Notes: generated by a model from the sequence alone, not told the origin. DNA of 16,112 nucleotides from Anaerolineae bacterium (GCA_015486895.1 WFQT01000287.1:1-16112), one strand, 5' to 3'; positions 7,153 through 14,396 are shown, counted from the stretch's first letter. Numbers and translations are program-made.

Positions 7153-8616
7153 TCAGGGGCATGTCACCGGCTGGAAACTTTGATTGTGCACCTCAAGGCA
7201 AGTCAAACCGGCTCCGTTCTGCAATGTGATGGAGCCGGCGCCGCCGTTGAGCTCAGTCATGCGCATTTTAGCGTAGACACGGTTGCCGTCTAACAACAGC
7301 GATTGACCGGCGTTGCCGCTCAGCGCGGACTCGCGGATGTCAAGCTGCACCAGTGCAGTGCCATTGGCATGGATAGCCACAACACTCGAGGAAACGGCAG
7401 AATCTTTGAGGTCGATTCCCCCGCCGCCGCTCTGGCCGACGACATGTAACCCGGTGCCGGAGGAGAGGACAGACACATGGGTCGCGTACAGGTTGGCGTC
7501 AGTCAATGCTACGGCTGTGGCCTTCGAGCCATCTTGCCAAGACTGGGCCACGATGCTGCTCTCAAACAGATTGATTTCAGAGAAACCGGGCGCTGCAATA
7601 CCTTGTGCGTTTCCCTGCTCGCTATTGACCTCGAGAGAGAGAGGCTTCCCGATAACCGTGCTGTCGGTCATTTTTACCCCGATGGCATCGGCATCGTTGG
7701 AAAATACCTGTACTGCGACGTCCTTGAGGGTCAGCGAATCGTCCGTCGCGTAAATGCCAATAGCAGCAACGCTGCCTGTCAGTACATTAGTCGCTTGTAT
7801 TTTCACATCTTGCAGGATTACTGGCGGATACCCACGGTGGGGCACACCGGCAGCGTAAAGAGCTGTGGCGTAAGTCGCTTCGCCCTGGTTGAGAATGGTC
7901 AGGGAACGAATGGTGCTCTGATAGCTGACCATCAAAGTCGCCTGCGTGATCATGGACGTGCCGCCGGACTTGATGACAGTCAACCCCCTGCCCGCGCCCT
8001 CCAGCGTCATACAAGGCTTAAGTGTGACCCGCTCTGTGTATGTTCCCGGCGCCACCCAGACCAACGTCGGATGCTTGCATAGCTCACTTTCGTTGGGAAG
8101 TGCGTCAATAGCCGCCTGGATGGAAGTATAGTCGCCCCCCGTTTTGGCCACTGTAACCATATTGGCATAGCCCTCAGTCTTGGCAGCTTTCAACGCGTAC
8201 AGAGCATAGGGCGTGACAGTGATGGGCGTGCGGCCCAAATTCACCCAGGCGCTATCGCCCGCACACTTGACAGCGATACTTAGCCAGCGGGCGCTTCCGT
8301 TAAATGGGGAAGCGCCGAAGTCCAGACGCACCGTAAAAAGGCCTTTGTGCGGGTTAATGGTGGATGTCTGCGTGCTCCCGACTTGATGTCCGCCGTTTTC
8401 GGCGTCGTAGAGAGAGAAACGAGCACTACAAGCGCCGGTCACAGCGGTGCCGTCGTGGGTCAAACGACCTTGATAAGTGAACGACGTATCCGCATTAGCG
8501 GTTTCCCGCATAAGATGCTGCGCCCAGGCGGGGTGCGCCACGAAAAGAACGCCCATGGCCAGTAATAGAGCCAGGCCAATGCCGGCCAAAACAACGTTTT
8601 CCCGGACAGCTTTCAT
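7153..8616 (-). CDS. Secreted right-handed beta-helix (pectin-lyase-like) protein with N-terminal FTYQGRL module
   Basis: 487 residues. The start at 8616 is chosen because GGAGG (8629-8625) is 8 nt upstream; the ATG at 8622 and GTG at 8631 are too close. Signal peptide cleaved near residue 32 (AWA|QH). Residues about 45-142 form the module running from SFTYQGRL through FSLYDAENGG, GLFTVRLDFG and ARWLSIAV to PYALYALKA, which often precedes S74-type or repeat regions in such surface proteins. From about 150, MVTVAKTGGDYTSIQAAIDA begins a pectinesterase/pectin-lyase-like beta-helix (VAPGTYTERVTLKPCMTLEG). Catalytic Asp/Arg of true pectinesterases are not evident, so enzyme activity is doubtful. 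It ends VHNQSFQPVTCP, without the YLPLV motif. Function unknown, probably surface-exposed. Confidence 0.85.
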   Translation of the reverse strand: MKAVRENVVLAGIGLALLLAMGVLFVAHPAWAQHLMRETANADTSFTYQGRLTHDGTAVTGACSARFSLYDAENGGHQVGSTQTSTINPHKGLFTVRLDFGASPFNGSARWLSIAVKCAGDSAWVNLGRTPITVTPYALYALKAAKTEGYANMVTVAKTGGDYTSIQAAIDALPNESELCKHPTLVWVAPGTYTERVTLKPCMTLEGAGRGLTVIKSGGTSMITQATLMVSYQSTIRSLTILNQGEATYATALYAAGVPHRGYPPVILQDVKIQATNVLTGSVAAIGIYATDDSLTLKDVAVQVFSNDADAIGVKMTDSTVIGKPLSLEVNSEQGNAQGIAAPGFSEINLFESSIVAQSWQDGSKATAVALTDANLYATHVSVLSSGTGLHVVGQSGGGGIDLKDSAVSSSVVAIHANGTALVQLDIRESALSGNAGQSLLLDGNRVYAKMRMTELNGGAGSITLQNGAGLTCLEVHNQSFQPVTCP

Positions 8617-8706
8617 ATTCATAACCTCCACAGTTTTTCATAACACACTTCTGACATGGACCGTCTCCAGGCTCAATCCTCTGCATTGCCGAAAGCTCCA
8701 TCCCCT

Positions 8707-8733
8707 TGAAAATAGAACGCTGATTTGCGCTGA
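8707..8733 (+). repeat. Dispersed 27-bp repeat, copy 1
   Basis: TGAAAATAGAACGCTGAT and the next nine bases match 12166-12192 at 23 of 27 positions. Each copy holds two CGCTGA units. Copy 1 is 91 nt upstream of a minus-strand start. Confidence 0.65.
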
Positions 8734-8774
8734 TGTCGACTTTCGTTGATCGTGTTGCGTTGCCGACCCCGGTC

Positions 8775-8811
8775 GCGGTTGAAACCGCCCCCGCGGCGTG
8801 GCTTCAGCCGC
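8775..8811. repeat. REP-like pair of small palindromes
   Basis: GCGGTT-GA-AACCGC (8775-8788) is a perfect 6-bp stem with a 2-nt turn. Next to it GTGGCT-TC-AGCCGC (8798-8811) is a second stem with one G-T pair. A partial relative (GGCGGTTGAAACGACG) lies at 13430-13445. The pattern resembles REP-type intergenic palindromes. Confidence 0.5.
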
Positions 8812-8850
8812 CTGACGCTTAACACGCCTCCAACGTACTATCCTGCGCTT

Positions 8851-8878
8851 GCCACCGGCTATCGGCCACCGGCTACCG
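8851..8878. repeat. 14-bp tandem repeat
   Basis: GCCACCGGCTATCG (8851-8864) is followed directly by GCCACCGGCTACCG (8865-8878), differing at one base. Non-coding. Confidence 0.8.
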
Positions 8879-8934
8879 GCCCTGTTTTCATCCGCTGTGC
8901 TGCACCGCCAGGCCCATGACAATCCTCCACGACG

Positions 8935-9225
8935 TCACCGGCTCCTGGTCACCAGCGGCAGATACAAAGAACGGTGTGGCATTGCCGAACCACTCCAGAA
9001 CCCGCCCGTCAGCGTGTAACCACCGCCGGTGAGAACAGCGTTCGCGTCCGGCTGGCCTACTGTGCTGTTCAGCAGATAGTCCCCGGCGTTGACCGTGCCA
9101 CCACCACCATCAATCGTCCACCAATTCAAGTCATAGCCGCCCGATTGCGCCTGCACAGCGGCAATCCCCAGCACCAAGGTAAGAATGGTTACCAACAAAA
9201 CCGTTCGTAGTTGCTTTTTCATCAT
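8935..9225 (-). CDS. Small secreted protein, GGxYxLxGTxGQPDA type, with YLPLV C-terminus (paralogue of 5376-5669)
   Basis: 96 residues. Signal peptide with Lys3-Lys4, hydrophobic core to about residue 23 and probable cleavage after Ala26 (VQA|QSGG), giving the same mature N-terminus (QSGG) as its paralogue. The mature part has YDLNWWTIDGGGGT, YLLNSTVGQPDAN and YTLTGGFWSG, and ends SLYLPLVTRSR. GAAAGG lies 3 nt before the first and 6 nt before the second of two adjacent ATGs (9225, 9222), so the second may be used. The gene begins 58 nt after the beta-helix gene upstream, probably in one transcript. Function unknown. Confidence 0.87.
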   Translation of the reverse strand: MMKKQLRTVLLVTILTLVLGIAAVQAQSGGYDLNWWTIDGGGGTVNAGDYLLNSTVGQPDANAVLTGGGYTLTGGFWSGSAMPHRSLYLPLVTRSR

Positions 9226-9283
9226 ACACCTTTCTCGCGCACCAAAACGATGGGATTATCGCTGCTGATGCCAAAGTGCTACG

Positions 9284-10783
9284 CTACCTGTTGCGCAAGA
9301 CTACCGGCAAAAACAACGTCTTCAGCCTGATCATGGCGCCGTTGAACTCATCCGCGCCGATGTCGTAGCCGGCGCCATAAGGGCGGGTATCGCCGTCGAT
9401 GTCTTTGCTCACACCCGCATCGATAGCGTGATCAATGGCGGCCGAGCCGGGCAGCAGGTGGTAACCGTCGAACGCGAATCGGGGGTTGCCGTTGCGATCG
9501 CCGCTTTGGTTGATGGTACCGGCGCCGTCCCGGTTGATGACGTTGCCGAACCAGAGGGTGGAAGCCAATGTGACCGTGTTCCCCGCCGACACATCGATGC
9601 CGACGGCGTGGCCAGAGATAATCGTGTTCGTCATGGTCACGTCGCTGTCGAAAAAGGCGCTTTCGGATGATATCGCCACGCCCGAGCCGCCACGGTTGCG
9701 GGCGATGGTCGTGTAGATCAACTGCGGAGAAGAATCGCGAATGAACAGGCCGCTGCCCGCAGACGACTGATTATCGTCGATGATGTTGTTCACAAAAATG
9801 GCAGGGCTGACGTAGTTGAAGTAGACGCCGCCCCCGCGCACGGTTGAACTGTTGAAAACAATGCGATTGCTCTCGAAGAGGGGCTGCTGGCCGTAAGCGA
9901 ATAGGGACACACCGCCGCCATAGGCGGCCTGGTTGCCAGAGATCAGGTTTTCGCGCAGGGTAGCGATGGTAGTTGCCAATCTGATGCCGCCACCCTCCTG
10001 GCGTGCCACATTAGCAGCGATGATGTTTTTCTCGACAAGCACATTCTTGCACCCATTCAAGGTCATCCCTCCGCCATTGGCAGAGCGATTGTCGGCAATC
10101 GAATTGTCCGATACGACTGCACCGTCGCTCTTGTACAGATAGAGCCCACCACCGTTGCCCCCATCCTGACCATTGCCGCGGATGATGCTGCTGGTAACGT
10201 GAGCATCGCTTCGGTTCAGATATACGCCGCCGCCGTACGCGGCCGTGTTGCTGAAAATCGTGAGTTGATCGAGGGTCGCTTTGGCGGTGATGACGTACAC
10301 CCCGCCGCCGCCATCTCCCCGGAAATCGCCGCCCTGGCCGGCCGCATCGCCGCCGGTGATGCGCAGCTCTTTGATGATGGGCGTGATGCTCCCGACGATA
10401 ACCAGCACCCGGCCCTGGCCCCGGGCGTCGAGTGTCGCAGGATGATCGACCGGGTTAGACGTGTTCCAGTTGCTCAAAGCGTAGCCCCCGCGGACGGCGA
10501 CCGTCTTGTTAATGTATACAACTTGGTTGAGGCCGGCACGGGTGCTCACACCTGTATATCTGCCTTGCGCCACTTTGATGGTGTCGCCCGGGACTGCCGA
10601 GTCTACCGCCGCTTGCACCGTGGCGTAACAGGGCGCGGCAGTGCCGCAGTTGCCGCCAGGCGCTACGTAGCGGATGGCAGCTGCTGGTGCGGCGCTCACG
10701 ATTTGCTCAGTGGGCGCCAAAAGCGCTGCCGTGAACAACGTTGCCAACAATCCGGCCAATAACAAATGTTCTAACCGTTTCAT
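9284..10783 (-). CDS. Secreted right-handed parallel beta-helix protein with choice-of-anchor-Q-like C-terminus and LFLPVVLRNR ending
   Basis: 499 residues. The ATG is preceded by GGGAGG at good spacing. Signal peptide with a hydrophobic core 7-23 and cleavage near residue 31-32. Residues about 54-80 (ATVQAAVDSAVPGDTIKVAQ) are the typical entry strand of pectin-lyase-like helices. About 155-410 are PbH1-type turns rich in NGGG/YGGGVYL motifs with Asn ladders. About 445-485 (GSAAIDHAIDAG ... DIDGDTRPYGAGYDIGADE) match the choice-of-anchor-Q type end found on many surface beta-helix proteins. The last residues are LKTLFLPVVLRNR. Probably an adhesin or polysaccharide-binding surface protein. No lyase catalytic set was recognised. 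Confidence 0.88.
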   Translation of the reverse strand: MKRLEHLLLAGLLATLFTAALLAPTEQIVSAAPAAAIRYVAPGGNCGTAAPCYATVQAAVDSAVPGDTIKVAQGRYTGVSTRAGLNQVVYINKTVAVRGGYALSNWNTSNPVDHPATLDARGQGRVLVIVGSITPIIKELRITGGDAAGQGGDFRGDGGGGVYVITAKATLDQLTIFSNTAAYGGGVYLNRSDAHVTSSIIRGNGQDGGNGGGLYLYKSDGAVVSDNSIADNRSANGGGMTLNGCKNVLVEKNIIAANVARQEGGGIRLATTIATLRENLISGNQAAYGGGVSLFAYGQQPLFESNRIVFNSSTVRGGGVYFNYVSPAIFVNNIIDDNQSSAGSGLFIRDSSPQLIYTTIARNRGGSGVAISSESAFFDSDVTMTNTIISGHAVGIDVSAGNTVTLASTLWFGNVINRDGAGTINQSGDRNGNPRFAFDGYHLLPGSAAIDHAIDAGVSKDIDGDTRPYGAGYDIGADEFNGAMIRLKTLFLPVVLRNR

Positions 10784-10922
10784 CGGTTACCTCCCTGATG
10801 GCCTGCCGACGCGAACGCCCCGGCAAACCACTAACTCGCACGCTACCATTGCGTGATCAACGGAGTATCAATTGTGCGACGGGCCGTGTTGTCGCCGTCT
10901 ATGCAACCAGTGGCCGTAAGGA

Positions 10923-11900
10923 TCAAAGACTCTTGGCTGCAACAGGGCGCTGGCAGAATATGAACTCGAATTTAGCGCTTCCCGATGCCTGTTTGACGGT
11001 GAATGTGTAACGCCCCACTTCGACATCGTTCACGGTGAGCACAACGTAGTGTTCGCCAACCGGCCAGCCCCCTTCGGGCATGAAAGAAAAAGCAAAGCCC
11101 GTGTCGGTGGCATTTTCCTGCAAAGTGAGGCTGCGGGTGCCGGCTTTGTCCAACTTCCCACCGACGTACCAGTCCGCTTGCAGCCAGGTGGCCAGTCCAA
11201 AATCGCCCCGCCCGACCAGGTAAACGGTATCGTTGGGAGCGAAAGTAGTTGTCGGCTTCACCGGGTTGTAATCCTTGTCGGCGCCCCGCGCCAGCGTCAC
11301 TTTGCTGACTTTCGTTGGGATGGCATCCGAGCCGGGAACAACGTGGAAAGAGTAATCGCCGAACGGCTTGCCGTCGTAACTGACCGCGGCGTGATAATTG
11401 TTGCTGATGGGGAATGGTTTCTTGTGGGTCAAGGTGAAACCCGCGTAAGTGTTCTCCCCGATGGAAAAGAGCACGCCGCTGTTGACATCGGACAGATCCA
11501 CATTAGCCTTGGCGATAAGCTGATCGTGCCAATAGAAACGGGCACCTACCAGGCCTTTTTTGGGCCGCCCCTTGATCTTGAGCGAAAGGTAAACCGTTTG
11601 ATCAGGTTGAAAATCCTCGCCGGGGTTCTGCGGCTCCATCTCCTCCGTGAGGCCATGGGCAAATGTCGCTTTCAGGATTTGGACGCCGGCTGTCGGCTTG
11701 GCGGATGCTTTGGCGGTGGCCGTGGGCTCAGGCCGAGGCGTCGGGGGCGTCACGGCAACGGTGGCGGACGTGTGGCGCGCGGTCGGTGTGGCCCCGACCG
11801 TTGGTGCTGGTGTTGTCGTCCCGCTTCCACATCCGGCCAGGATGGGCAAAAGCAAGAGCAAACTCAATAATACGAAGAAGATCCAATAACGACGGTTCAT
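10923..11900 (-). CDS. Lipoprotein with two tandem copies of an unnamed beta-rich domain
   Basis: 325 residues. The start at 11900 is chosen for GGAGG 7 nt upstream and because it gives a proper lipoprotein signal: MNRRYW, hydrophobic 7-21, lipobox LAGC with Cys24. A Thr/Pro/Ala-rich spacer covers about 25-75. Two similar domains follow. The first runs from VQILKATFAHGL through FQPDQTVYLSLKIKG and ARFYWHDQLIAKANVDL to GDYSFHVV. The second runs from VSKVTLARGAD through FAPNDTVYLVGRGD and ADWYVGGKLDKAG to VGRYTFTV. This is an internal duplication. Each copy looks immunoglobulin-like with a ligand- or partner-binding role, but I cannot name the family. It is the first gene of the minus-strand group and lacks the YLPLV ending. 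Confidence 0.87.
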   Translation of the reverse strand: MNRRYWIFFVLLSLLLLLPILAGCGSGTTTPAPTVGATPTARHTSATVAVTPPTPRPEPTATAKASAKPTAGVQILKATFAHGLTEEMEPQNPGEDFQPDQTVYLSLKIKGRPKKGLVGARFYWHDQLIAKANVDLSDVNSGVLFSIGENTYAGFTLTHKKPFPISNNYHAAVSYDGKPFGDYSFHVVPGSDAIPTKVSKVTLARGADKDYNPVKPTTTFAPNDTVYLVGRGDFGLATWLQADWYVGGKLDKAGTRSLTLQENATDTGFAFSFMPEGGWPVGEHYVVLTVNDVEVGRYTFTVKQASGSAKFEFIFCQRPVAAKSL

Positions 11901-12165
11901 TGAATAGCCTCCTTTACTGATTGGCAGCACGGTCGGTGATGCGCAGCTTTGCAATGATAGAGGAATGGGACGTTCCCGCGGCGTGAATCGTCCCAAATTG
12001 CCAGTTGCCCAATATGACGAGAGTTGGCAGCGGGGGTAACGGTTTCAACAATCTCATTCTACCGCACTATTCCCGGCTTGCCAACTCAGTTGTCGAGCCG
12101 GCCGCTACCTACCCGGCATCGACAAGCACACCCGGTGACCAGTGTAAACATTGAGGGTACTCTCC

Positions 12166-12192
12166 TGAAAATAGACCGCTGATCAACGCTGA
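12166..12192 (+). repeat. Dispersed 27-bp repeat, copy 2
   Basis: TGAAAATAGACCGCTGAT and the next nine bases align with 8707-8733 (23 of 27 identical, same orientation). It again lies upstream of a minus-strand gene, here 266 nt from the start. Confidence 0.65.
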
Positions 12193-12241
12193 CGCACGCC
12201 GATCGCTGTTCTTGACTGGAGTAGAGGCTTTCGCCGGATTC

Positions 12242-12272
12242 GTATATGTGAAGTATACGTGAAACTTGTGAA
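12242..12272 (+). repeat. Short tandem array of (GTATAYGTGAA)
   Basis: GTATATGTGAA (12242-12252), GTATACGTGAA (12253-12263) and the shorter ACTTGTGAA (12264-12272) follow head to tail. The 11-base spacing is about one helical turn, so a protein-binding site is possible, about 215 nt upstream of the META lipoprotein. Role unproven. Confidence 0.5.
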
Positions 12273-12487
12273 GCGGTCAACCGCGGTAGAAAATTCCTTT
12301 TCGGGGTGGCTGTTGCTGCTCATTACCGGCTGACATTCCGAGCCGGGCGTACCCTTCACAAAGGGCAAGACACGATTTGTTGTATTCAGGGTCATTTCGG
12401 AGGAACCTTTCTCGAGGAGAGGGCGTCAATACACGTGGCCATGAAGGGCCAAGAAACAATCACTGAGAAATTGTTGAGGAGAAAGTC

Positions 12488-13405
12488 ATGAAAAACATCG
12501 TCACTTTATTGGTGACATTGCTGCTGGTCAGTGTAACTCTCGCCGCCTGTGCAGTCCCCGCGCAAAGCCCCGTGGGGACAACGGGTGAAACCGCAACACC
12601 GACCGAGCTGGCCCCCGAAATCGCGACGCCAACGATCGAGGCTGGCAGCAACCTTGCAGGTACGCTTTGGACGCTGGATTCCTACCGGAATAGCGAGGGC
12701 AAATTGGTAAACGTGCTGCCCGATACCAAAACCACCCTCGAATTCAAAGAAGACAAAGTCGGCGGCAATGCCGGCTGCAATACTTACTTTGCGTCGTACA
12801 AGATCGATGGGAACGGTCTGACAATCGGCGTTGCCGGCGCCACCAGAATGCTGTGCCGCACGCCTCAAAACGTAATGGGCCAGGAGAAAGCGTATCTGAC
12901 AGCTCTGCACAATGCGGCTTCGTATCGGATGAAGGGTAGCAAGTTGGACATCCTGAACGGAGACGGCGAGACGTTGTTGAGATTCTCGGCGCTTGAACCA
13001 GCACCGTTGACGGGGACGACATGGCAGCTGACCGGTTACAACAACGGCATGGGCGGTTTCGCGTCAGTGCTGCGCGGCACGGAGATCACAGCTCTTTTTG
13101 ACGCCAAAGGCCGCCTGAGCGGCAAAGCTGGCTGCAACAACTATAGTGCCTCCTACGAAATCAACGGTGAAGCTCTCTCGATTAGCGCCGCTGTGGCTAC
13201 GCGGATGGCGTGTCTCCGACCCGATGGCATCATGAAGCAAGAGCGCGCCTACTTGTCGATGCTACAGTCGGTGGCAGCCTACCGGATCAAAGGCGATTCG
13301 CTGGAACTGTTGGATGCCAGTGGTACTCGCCTGGCTTTGTACACCGCTCAAGCAAGAACCGGCACCGTCAGCCCACTCCCGTCCCACGCGAAGGGCAATA
13401 GCTGA
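12488..13405 (+). CDS. Lipoprotein with two META (HslJ-like) domains
   Basis: 305 residues. GAGGAGA lies 5-6 nt before the ATG. Lipobox LAAC with Cys21, so it is membrane-anchored on the outside. After a Thr/Pro-rich spacer come two META domains: about 57-165 (LAGTLWTLDSYRN ... VGGNAGCNTYFASY ... ATRMLCRTP ... QEKAYLTAL) and about 174-285 (LTGTTWQLTGYNN ... LSGKAGCNNYSASY ... ATRMACLRP ... QERAYLSML). Both copies keep GCNxY and a second Cys after ATRM, a pair that may form a disulfide. META domains occur in HslJ (novobiocin/heat-stress related) and in secreted inhibitor-like proteins; the biochemical role is unsettled. Tandem META domains in one lipoprotein are seen in several phyla. Confidence 0.92.
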   Translation: MKNIVTLLVTLLLVSVTLAACAVPAQSPVGTTGETATPTELAPEIATPTIEAGSNLAGTLWTLDSYRNSEGKLVNVLPDTKTTLEFKEDKVGGNAGCNTYFASYKIDGNGLTIGVAGATRMLCRTPQNVMGQEKAYLTALHNAASYRMKGSKLDILNGDGETLLRFSALEPAPLTGTTWQLTGYNNGMGGFASVLRGTEITALFDAKGRLSGKAGCNNYSASYEINGEALSISAAVATRMACLRPDGIMKQERAYLSMLQSVAAYRIKGDSLELLDASGTRLALYTAQARTGTVSPLPSHAKGNS

Positions 13406-13800
13406 CTCTTTTGCCGCTTTTCCCCCGGCGGCGGTTGAAACGACGTCGTGAGGGGCGATGGCCGATCTTGTCACCAATCACCGGTCATCGCCCTCCGGCG
13501 ACGTAGCCATTGCCAGGCATTGCTTGCCGCTAAAAGAGCAAGGCGAACCGTTCCCTGAAGCGCTGGCAGGCAGGCTTGAGCCAATGTGTCTTCTGCCAGG
13601 CCACCTGAAGGCTCCGCTCCACTCACTGCTGTGAAGCATTGCCCGCTCACAACCACCGCCCCGCGGCAAATGAGCGAACATCATCCGTCGGCACATTCGC
13701 CAACGGCTGCGGGCCTGTCGCCGGCGCAGAGACTGCGGCTGTAACCAACATTTCCTACCAACTATTCTCTCCGAACCCGCGCGAAACGCCCCACGCCAAT
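13406..13800. other. Intergenic region upstream of the padR-type gene
   Basis: About 395 bases without a supportable gene. Arg/Ala-rich open frames on the minus strand are GC-driven. A partial GGTTGAAAC palindrome relative sits at 13430-13445. No clear terminator follows the META gene. Confidence 0.55.
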
Positions 13801-13829
13801 TTGACACCCTCAACCGGATATGATATATA
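13801..13829 (+). promoter_or_regulatory. Sigma-70-type promoter of the padR-type gene
   Basis: A perfect -35 TTGACA (13801-13806), exactly 17 nt spacer, and -10 TATATA (13824-13829) preceded by TGA, an extended -10. Transcription would start near 13836, giving a leader of about 24 nt. This is the best promoter in the window. Confidence 0.75.
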
Positions 13830-13833
13830 CCCA

Positions 13834-13848
13834 GTATGTAATACATAC
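13834..13848. promoter_or_regulatory. Palindromic operator, likely PadR autoregulatory site
   Basis: GTATGTA-A-TACATAC is a perfect 7-bp inverted repeat over the predicted transcription start. It contains the ATGT...ACAT pattern described for PadR-family operators, here with a shorter spacer. A second small palindrome TATGCATA follows at 13853-13860. Repression of its own operon is the expected outcome (inference). Confidence 0.6.
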
Positions 13849-13859
13849 GGAGTATGCAT

Positions 13860-14396
13860 ATGCTAAAACACGCTATTTTGGGACTGTTAGCCGAAAAGCC
13901 AAGACACGGCTACGACATCAAGAACGAGTTTGAGAAGATGTTGGGTCATACCTGGAAGCTGAACATCGGCCAGGTTTACAGCACGCTGGCGCGGCTGGAA
14001 CGGGACAATCTGGTGAAGTCGGAGGAGATACCACAAGATTGCCTCCCTGACCGCAAAGTCTATTCCCTCACCGATGCGGGACGCGAGGAACTGAAAGCCT
14101 GGTTCGGCGAACCATCCCGGCCGCCCGCCAGATTCAAAGTCGACTTTTTCCTCAAGCTTCTCGTTGCGCAGCGTGCGGAGCCCAGCGGTTTGCTGCCCAT
14201 GATTTGGCAGCAGCGACAAGTTTATCTCCAGGCCATAGCGGATATGAACGCGTTGCTGATCAAGACGGACGATGAGGAAATGCGCTTGTTAGCCGAAGGG
14301 TTGTTGTTGCACCTGGATGCAGACATGAAATGGTTGGACCTTTGTGAAGAAACGTTGTCGAAAGCGGATGTTCATACCAGTAAAGGAGAAGAGTGA
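13860..14396 (+). CDS. PadR-family transcriptional regulator (with C-terminal dimerisation helices)
   Basis: 178 residues. The ATG at 13860 is preferred over 13854 because GGAG (13849-13852) lies 7 nt upstream of it. The N-terminal winged helix-turn-helix is clear: LKHAILGLLAEKPRHGYDIK, then LNIGQVYSTLARLERDNLV (recognition helix) and the wing DRKVYSLTDAGREELKAW. The C-terminal half is helical and fits the Vir_C-type dimerisation domain. PadR proteins repress, often releasing DNA on binding phenolic or drug-like ligands, and commonly control ABC exporters. Here the stop overlaps the ABC ATPase start (TGATG), so it probably regulates its own exporter operon through the operator just upstream. 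Confidence 0.93.
   Translation: MLKHAILGLLAEKPRHGYDIKNEFEKMLGHTWKLNIGQVYSTLARLERDNLVKSEEIPQDCLPDRKVYSLTDAGREELKAWFGEPSRPPARFKVDFFLKLLVAQRAEPSGLLPMIWQQRQVYLQAIADMNALLIKTDDEEMRLLAEGLLLHLDADMKWLDLCEETLSKADVHTSKGEE

Larger units (their letters stand above)
8617..8934. other. Intergenic region with hairpins and short repeats
   Basis: 318 bases between two minus-strand genes, so it should hold the leader of the beta-helix gene. It contains the dispersed repeat 8707-8733, a palindrome GCGGTTGAAACCGC at 8775-8788, a second small hairpin at 8798-8811 (TGGCTTCAGCC core), and a 14-bp tandem repeat at 8851-8878. I see no convincing promoter and no gene. Confidence 0.6.
11901..12487. other. Divergent intergenic region between two lipoprotein genes
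   Basis: 587 bases that must carry promoters for both flanking genes. I see no promoter good enough to call. Recognisable elements are the second dispersed-repeat copy (12166-12192) and a short tandem array ending GTGAA (12242-12272). Small open frames on the minus strand (for example 12183-12395) lack ribosome-binding sites. Confidence 0.6.

Noticed and set aside
10199..10762. Plus-strand open frame of 187 codons
   Set aside because: Antisense to the beta-helix gene, GC-driven, without signals.
2624..10783. YLPLV tails considered as LPxTG sortase or PEP-CTERM signals
   Set aside because: No LPxTG, no PEP motif, no following hydrophobic helix or basic cluster of the expected length, and no sortase in the window.
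11049..11870. Plus-strand open frame of 273 codons
   Set aside because: Antisense to a clear lipoprotein with lipobox and duplicated domain; no ribosome-binding site or recognisable motif.
13478..13846. Minus-strand open frame upstream of the PadR-type gene
   Set aside because: It overlaps the padR promoter and operator and has low-complexity Arg/Ser content with no start signal.
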